Below are positions 6,453 through 9,669 of a stretch of 9,669 nt of DNA, piece by piece. A model generated the notes under the pieces. That model ran no database searches. It was not told where the DNA came from and saw only the letters and a list, made by a program, of their open reading frames with translations. Location of the stretch: positions 1 to 9,669 of the forward strand of contig VXNG01000252.1 in the NCBI GenBank assembly GCA_009840695.1, written 5' to 3'. Source of the DNA: Acidimicrobiaceae bacterium (GTDB lineage: Bacteria; Actinomycetota; Acidimicrobiia; Acidimicrobiales; Aldehydirespiratoraceae). A program made the translations under genes and the position numbers. The stretch's first letter is position 1. Each line of letters begins with the position of its first letter.

Positions 6453-6459
6453 TTCTCGA

Positions 6460-6696
6460 ATGTCCAGGATCTGCCAGGTCACCGGCAAGAAGCCGCAGTT
6501 CGGCAAGCAGCTCTCGCACTCGCACCGCCGCTCCAGCCGCCGCTGGGATCCCAACGTCCAGACCAAGCGCTACTACCTTCCCAGCGAGAAGCGCTGGATC
6601 AAGCTGCGCCTGAGCACCAAGGCCATCAAGACCATCGACAAGCGGGGCATCGAGAGCGTGGTGGCCGAGATGCGCCGCAACGGCCGCAAGGTCTAG
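6460..6696 (+). CDS. rpmB: 50S ribosomal protein L28, zinc-free form
   Basis: A 78-residue basic protein starting [12 protein letters not shown], the L28 signature, then [16 protein letters not shown] and [15 protein letters not shown], and ending in [14 protein letters not shown]. It has a single Cys (Cys5) and no CxxC pairs, so it is the C-minus type that does not bind zinc. L28 is part of the large subunit. An upstream extension to 6424 is possible, but ATG 6460 gives the family's exact N-terminus and is preceded by a -10 box at leaderless spacing. Paired with rpmG, 15 bp downstream, as in many bacteria. In actinobacteria C-minus copies can be zinc-starvation paralogues, but without a visible Zur site this may be the only copy. 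Confidence 0.96.
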   Translation: MSRICQVTGKKPQFGKQLSHSHRRSSRRWDPNVQTKRYYLPSEKRWIKLRLSTKAIKTIDKRGIESVVAEMRRNGRKV

Positions 6697-6699
6697 AGC

Positions 6700-6705
6700 A
6701 AGGAG
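6700..6705 (+). promoter_or_regulatory. Strong Shine-Dalgarno for rpmG
   Basis: AAGGAG, 6 nt before ATG 6712, is the best ribosome binding site in the window. It contrasts with the apparently leaderless starts of the lead genes and fits an internal operon position. Confidence 0.7.
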
Positions 6706-6711
6706 ACGGCG

Positions 6712-6873
6712 ATGGCCAGCGACAAGCGTCCCATCATCAAGCTGCGGTCCACCGCCGGCACCGGCTACACCTACGTGACCACCAAGAACAAGACCAACAC
6801 CCGTCACCGCATCGAGCTCAAGAAGTACGACCCGGTGATCCGCAAGCACGTGGTCTTCAAGGAGGAGCGCTAG
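6712..6873 (+). CDS. rpmG: 50S ribosomal protein L33, zinc-free form
   Basis: A small gene of 53 residues. [20 protein letters not shown] (8-27) and [19 protein letters not shown] (33-51) give a clear L33. The two Cys pairs of zinc-binding L33 are replaced (STAG and DPVIRKH), as in E. coli L33, so it is the C-minus form. It is translated from a strong AAGGAG site 15 bp after rpmB and is almost certainly co-transcribed with it. It resembles the E. coli type in length and sequence, with no truncation. Confidence 0.95.
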   Translation: MASDKRPIIKLRSTAGTGYTYVTTKNKTNTRHRIELKKYDPVIRKHVVFKEER

Positions 6874-6879
6874 GCGCTC
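6865..6879 (+). terminator. GC-rich hairpin spanning the rpmG stop codon
   Basis: GAGCGC-TAG-GCGCTC is a perfect 6-bp stem whose 3-nt loop is the rpmG stop codon. There is no U-tract. It could partly end the ribosomal protein transcript or slow read-through into the phosphodiesterase gene 28 bp on. Confidence 0.3.
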
Positions 6880-6901
6880 GACTCGCGACCGAGGCGTTGG
6901 T

Positions 6902-7645
6902 GTGACACTCACGGTCACGGTCCTCGGATGCAGCGGCAGCTACGCCGCGCCCGGTAACCCCTGCACCGGCTACCTGGTGCGCAGCGGCTCCACCTCGGTG
7001 CTGCTCGACTGCGGGCCGGGAACGCTGGGACCCCTCCAGGAGGCCATCGACTTGGCCGACGTCAGCGCCATCGTCGCCACCCACTGCCATCCCGACCACT
7101 GGCTTGAGCTGCCGGTGATTCGCAACGTGTACATCTGGTTCGTGCCCCGCAGCAACGTCCCCGTCTACGGCACGGCCGAGACCCGGGCCATGGACAGGGC
7201 CATCACCGTGATGCGGTCGGGCCGGACCGATCCTCTGGCCTGGAACGTGATCGATCCTGCCTCCAAGCTGACCATCGGCGATCAAGAATGGAGCTTTGCC
7301 CTCACCGACCATCCCGTGGAGACGCTGGCCGTTCGGGTGGACTCGGGCGGCCGCTCGTTCGCCTTCAGCTCCGACACGGGGCCCGGCTGGGACTTCCGGA
7401 CGCTGGGGGAGGGCATCCATGTCGCCATGTGCGACGCCAGCCACGGCTGCGAGCACGAGGATGAGGGCATCCCCCACATGAGCGCCCGGCAGGCGGCCCG
7501 GGCCGCGGCCGTGGCCGGAGCAGAGCGCCTGGTGCTCACCCATCTGGCCCCCGGCTGCAACCCGGGCGCGCAGCTGGCCGAGGCCGGCGAGGTGTTCGCC
7601 GGTGAGGTGGAGGTCGCCCGACCCGGTCTGGTCCTGACGGTGTGA
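6902..7645 (+). CDS. Metallo-beta-lactamase-fold hydrolase, Rv1339-like phosphodiesterase
   Basis: A 247-residue MBL-fold protein with a complete two-metal site: THCHPDH (His61, His63, Asp65, His66), His137 in TDHPVET, Asp159 in SSDTGPG and His214 in LTHLAPG. It resembles the RNase Z/phosphodiesterase branch, and especially M. tuberculosis Rv1339, reported as a cAMP phosphodiesterase, which also sits just upstream of rph. [21 protein letters not shown] (178-198) matches the family's late acidic/His segment. It probably cleaves cyclic nucleotides or a related phosphodiester in the cytoplasm. RNase Z is less likely because no flexible exosite arm is evident. The GTG start is the only reasonable one, with a weak GAGG 7 nt upstream. 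It is followed 10 bp later by rph. Confidence 0.85.
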   Translation: MTLTVTVLGCSGSYAAPGNPCTGYLVRSGSTSVLLDCGPGTLGPLQEAIDLADVSAIVATHCHPDHWLELPVIRNVYIWFVPRSNVPVYGTAETRAMDRAITVMRSGRTDPLAWNVIDPASKLTIGDQEWSFALTDHPVETLAVRVDSGGRSFAFSSDTGPGWDFRTLGEGIHVAMCDASHGCEHEDEGIPHMSARQAARAAAVAGAERLVLTHLAPGCNPGAQLAEAGEVFAGEVEVARPGLVLTV

Positions 7646-7649
7646 GGAA
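7644..7649 (+). promoter_or_regulatory. Shine-Dalgarno for rph, overlapping the upstream stop
   Basis: GAGGAA overlaps the TGA of the phosphodiesterase gene and lies 6 nt before GTG 7656. It supports both this rph start and translational coupling within the operon. Confidence 0.55.
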
Positions 7650-7655
7650 CCAGCA

Positions 7656-8396
7656 GTGACCGCCATCGGGGCCGACGGCCGGCGCGCCGACGGTCGCAGG
7701 CCCGACGAGCTGCGACCGCTGAGGTTCCGGCGCGACTACACCACCATGGCCGGCGGGTCCGTGCTGGCCGAGTTCGGGGCCACCCGGGTGCTGTGCACGG
7801 CGTCGATCGACGAAGGCGTGCCGCGGTGGATGCGCGAGCGCGGCAGCGGATGGCTCACCGCCGAGTACTCGATGCTGCCGGGATCGTCACCGGAGCGGGT
7901 CTCCCGCCGGGTGGGCGGCCGCACCAAGGAGATCCAGCGCCTCATCGGCCGGTCGCTGCGGACCGTCGTCGACTTGGCGGCGCTCGGTCAGCGCCAGGTG
8001 ATCGTGGACTGCGACGTGCTCCAGGCCGACGGCGGCACCCGCACCGCGTCGATCTGCGGGGGCTATCTGGCCCTGCACGACGCGGTGACCCGGCTGATGC
8101 AGGCCGGAGAGTTGAAGGCATCGCCCATCATCGACGACTGCGCCGCAATCAGCGTCGGGCTGATCGACGGTGCGGCGCTGCTGGACCTGCCCTACTCCGA
8201 GGACGCCCGCGCCGACGTGGACTTCAACGTGGTCATGACCGGCTCGGGCGGTCTCATCGAGGTGCAGGGCACCGCCGAGGGCCGACCCTTCACGCGGTCC
8301 CAACTCGACGAGCTCCTCGACCTGGCCTCGAAGGGGATCTCGGAGATCGTCGCCGCTCAGCGAGCCGTCCTCGAGAGTCCTCCCGCTCCCAGATGA
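7656..8396 (+). CDS. rph: Ribonuclease PH
   Basis: A 246-residue RNase PH, a phosphate-dependent 3'-5' exoribonuclease that trims tRNA 3' ends and forms hexameric rings. Visible motifs: [10 protein letters not shown] (12-21), [17 protein letters not shown] (34-50), [13 protein letters not shown] (65-77), [16 protein letters not shown] (87-102), the phosphate-binding [10 protein letters not shown] with Arg129 (123-132), [16 protein letters not shown] (180-195) and the closing [16 protein letters not shown]. The length is normal. An upstream frame extension is excluded by the GAGGAA site and by the preceding gene. It sits between the phosphodiesterase and rdgB, the same order as Rv1339-Rv1340-Rv1341. 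Confidence 0.96.
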   Translation: MTAIGADGRRADGRRPDELRPLRFRRDYTTMAGGSVLAEFGATRVLCTASIDEGVPRWMRERGSGWLTAEYSMLPGSSPERVSRRVGGRTKEIQRLIGRSLRTVVDLAALGQRQVIVDCDVLQADGGTRTASICGGYLALHDAVTRLMQAGELKASPIIDDCAAISVGLIDGAALLDLPYSEDARADVDFNVVMTGSGGLIEVQGTAEGRPFTRSQLDELLDLASKGISEIVAAQRAVLESPPAPR

Positions 8397-8974
8397 TCGA
8401 GCTGGTCTGCGCCAGCGCAAACCCCGACAAGGTGGCCGAGATGGCCGACGTGCTGGAGGGCCACGCGGTGCTGCTGCCCCGGCCCGAGGGTGTGGGCGAG
8501 GTAGTCGAGGACGCCGACACCCTGGAGGGCAACGCCTTGCTGAAGGCCCGGGCCGTGTGCGACTTCGCGGGCGCGGCCGCCCTGGCCGACGACACCGGGC
8601 TGGAGGTCGACGCCCTAGGGGGAGCCCCCGGAGTGTGGTCGGCCCGATACGCGGGGCCGAACGCCAGCTATGCCGACAACCTGGCCCGGTTGGTGTCCGA
8701 GATGCGGGACGTGCCGGCGCCGCAGCGGACCGCGCGGTTCCGGACTGTGGCCGCGGTCTGCTGGCCCGACGGAGCCAGCGTTGTCGCCGAGGGTCTAGTC
8801 GAGGGCGCGATCACCACCGAGCTCCGCGGCACCGGGGGTTTCGGCTACGACCCCGTGTTCGCGCCAACCGAGGCTGATGGCCTCACATTCTCGGAGATGG
8901 GAGCCGCCGCCAAGAACGCCATGAGCCATCGCGCCCGAGCCTTGAGAGCTCTGCTGGAGCTGCTCGAGAGCTAG
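8393..8974 (+). CDS. rdgB: dITP/XTP pyrophosphatase (RdgB/HAM1)
   Basis: A 193-residue HAM1-family enzyme that hydrolyses non-canonical purine nucleotides (dITP, XTP) to monophosphate and pyrophosphate, keeping them out of DNA and RNA. Visible motifs: [12 protein letters not shown] (6-17) with Asn10 and Lys13, [10 protein letters not shown] (43-52), [20 protein letters not shown] (66-85) with the catalytic-position Asp67, [11 protein letters not shown] (146-156) and [11 protein letters not shown] (174-184). Its ATG overlaps the rph TGA (ATGA), and no Shine-Dalgarno sequence is seen, so translation is probably coupled to rph. Length is slightly short of the usual 200. It is convergent with the SDR gene, 16 bp away. 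Confidence 0.95.
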   Translation: MIELVCASANPDKVAEMADVLEGHAVLLPRPEGVGEVVEDADTLEGNALLKARAVCDFAGAAALADDTGLEVDALGGAPGVWSARYAGPNASYADNLARLVSEMRDVPAPQRTARFRTVAAVCWPDGASVVAEGLVEGAITTELRGTGGFGYDPVFAPTEADGLTFSEMGAAAKNAMSHRARALRALLELLES

Positions 8975-8990
8975 CACGTTGCGGGTGGGG

Positions 8991-9669
8991 CTACTGGTAG
9001 AAGGCGCCCCCGTTGACGACGATGTTCTGGCCGGTCACGAAGTCGGAGCCGCGGCCCGCGAGGTACAGGATCGTGCCGACCATGTCCTCCGGGACCTGGG
9101 TGCGCTTGATGGAGCGCCCGGCTACCACGAACTGGTCGCTGGCGGCGTCGGAGGGACGCAGCATCGGATTGGGTATCAGGTCGGGGGTGACCGTGTTGAC
9201 CATTATCCCGTCGGGACCGAGTTCTTCGGCAAGGCACCGTGTCAATCCGATGAGGGCGGTCTTGCTTACTACGTAGTGGGGGAAGCCGACCGTGCCCTTG
9301 AAGCAGGTGGTGGAGGAGATGTTGATGATCTTCCCCGACCCCTGCTTCTTCATGTAGGGGTAGACCGCGCAGCACGTGAGCCAGGCGCCCCGCACGTTGA
9401 CCTCGAAGGCCCGGTCCCATTCCTGTAGCGAGACCTCGTAGAACGGGCTGCGGGTGATCTGGGAGTAGTACGCCGCGTTGTTGATCAGCACGTCGATCGT
9501 GCCGAAAGCCTCGGCTGCGGCCGCGGCCATTGCCTCGGTGTCTGCCCTGGAGCTGATGTCGGCACTGCAGCCGATGGCCCGGCCGCCGCAGGCCTGGATC
9601 TCGTCGACGGCGTCGGTGGTGTCGAGCACGTCGGCCACGACGATGTCGAACCCTTCGCCGGCCAGGGCC
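8991..9669 (-). CDS. SDR-family oxidoreductase, 5' end cut by window
   Basis: The frame is open to the right window edge, giving 225 visible residues; about 25-30 N-terminal residues, including the TGxxxGIG cofactor loop, are outside. Visible SDR marks: VVADV after strand 2, whose Asp suggests NAD(H) over NADP(H); LINNAAY; NVRG; INISS with the catalytic Ser; and HYVVSK with catalytic Tyr and Lys (Tyr codon at 9273-9275). The C-terminal FVTGQNIVVNGGAF is typical of classical SDRs. The usual PG after strand 6 is PD (VTPDLIPNPML). The substrate is unknown. The GTG at 9638 is internal, not the start. The gene stands apart from the rdgB operon, which it faces. Confidence 0.9.
   Translation of the reverse strand, partial: ALAGEGFDIVVADVLDTTDAVDEIQACGGRAIGCSADISSRADTEAMAAAAAEAFGTIDVLINNAAYYSQITRSPFYEVSLQEWDRAFEVNVRGAWLTCCAVYPYMKKQGSGKIINISSTTCFKGTVGFPHYVVSKTALIGLTRCLAEELGPDGIMVNTVTPDLIPNPMLRPSDAASDQFVVAGRSIKRTQVPEDMVGTILYLAGRGSDFVTGQNIVVNGGAFYQ

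Noticed and set aside
8947..8961. AGCTC-N5-GAGCT inverted repeat near the end of rdgB as a terminator
   Set aside because: Short stem, inside the coding sequence, no T-tract, and explained by repeated Leu-Glu codons.
1..9669. CRISPR arrays, insertion sequences, tRNA or phage genes
   Set aside because: No regularly spaced repeats, transposase or integrase motifs, or tRNA-like folds were seen, and base composition looks even throughout.

Overview
The window is very GC-rich DNA, with GC-ending codons nearly everywhere and long spurious open frames opposite the real genes. It looks like an actinobacterium. I lean towards a deep-branching lineage such as Acidimicrobiia, but that placement is inference. 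Three things support an actinobacterial origin: the gene set and order match the mec-(cysO)-cysM-...-Rv1339-rph-rdgB neighbourhood of Mycobacterium tuberculosis; CysM and Mec are of the mycobacterial type; and many starts look leaderless, with a TANNNT box 6-8 nt before the start codon and no Shine-Dalgarno sequence.

Layout, left to right. Minus strand, 1-943: a truncated SWEET/PQ-loop membrane protein directly downstream of smpB (trans-translation). Plus strand, 1007-1429: a JAMM peptidase of the Mec type, diverging from smpB over 63 bp. Minus strand, 1450-2388: an alpha/beta hydrolase convergent with mec. Plus strand, 2463-5411: two tandem paralogous 14-TM-type MFS (DHA2-like) transporters, diverging from the hydrolase across a 74-bp region full of small repeats. 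Plus strand, 5433-6380: cysM, an O-phosphoserine-type cysteine synthase. Plus strand, 6460-6873: rpmB and rpmG, the zinc-free (Cys-pair-less) forms of L28 and L33. Plus strand, 6902-8974: a probable operon of a metallo-beta-lactamase-fold phosphodiesterase (Rv1339-like), RNase PH (rph) and the XTP/ITP pyrophosphatase (rdgB). Minus strand, 8991-9669: an SDR oxidoreductase cut by the window edge.

How the genes fit together. Mec and CysM are two of the three parts of the CysM-CysO-Mec cysteine pathway, in which CysM builds cysteine on the C-terminus of the sulfur carrier CysO and Mec cuts it off. The carrier gene cysO, which sits between them in mycobacteria, is absent here; the hydrolase and the two transporters occupy that position. 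Likewise rpmB-rpmG lie where mycobacteria have a rhomboid gene and murI. The rest is RNA and nucleotide housekeeping: stalled-ribosome rescue, tRNA 3'-end processing, nucleotide-pool cleaning and cyclic-nucleotide turnover.

I found no mobile element, CRISPR array, tRNA, rRNA or tmRNA, and no stretch over 300 bases without a gene. I do not see a clear novel multi-gene system. The observations most worth following up are the split cysteine cluster without cysO and the twin transporters with relocated membrane charges.
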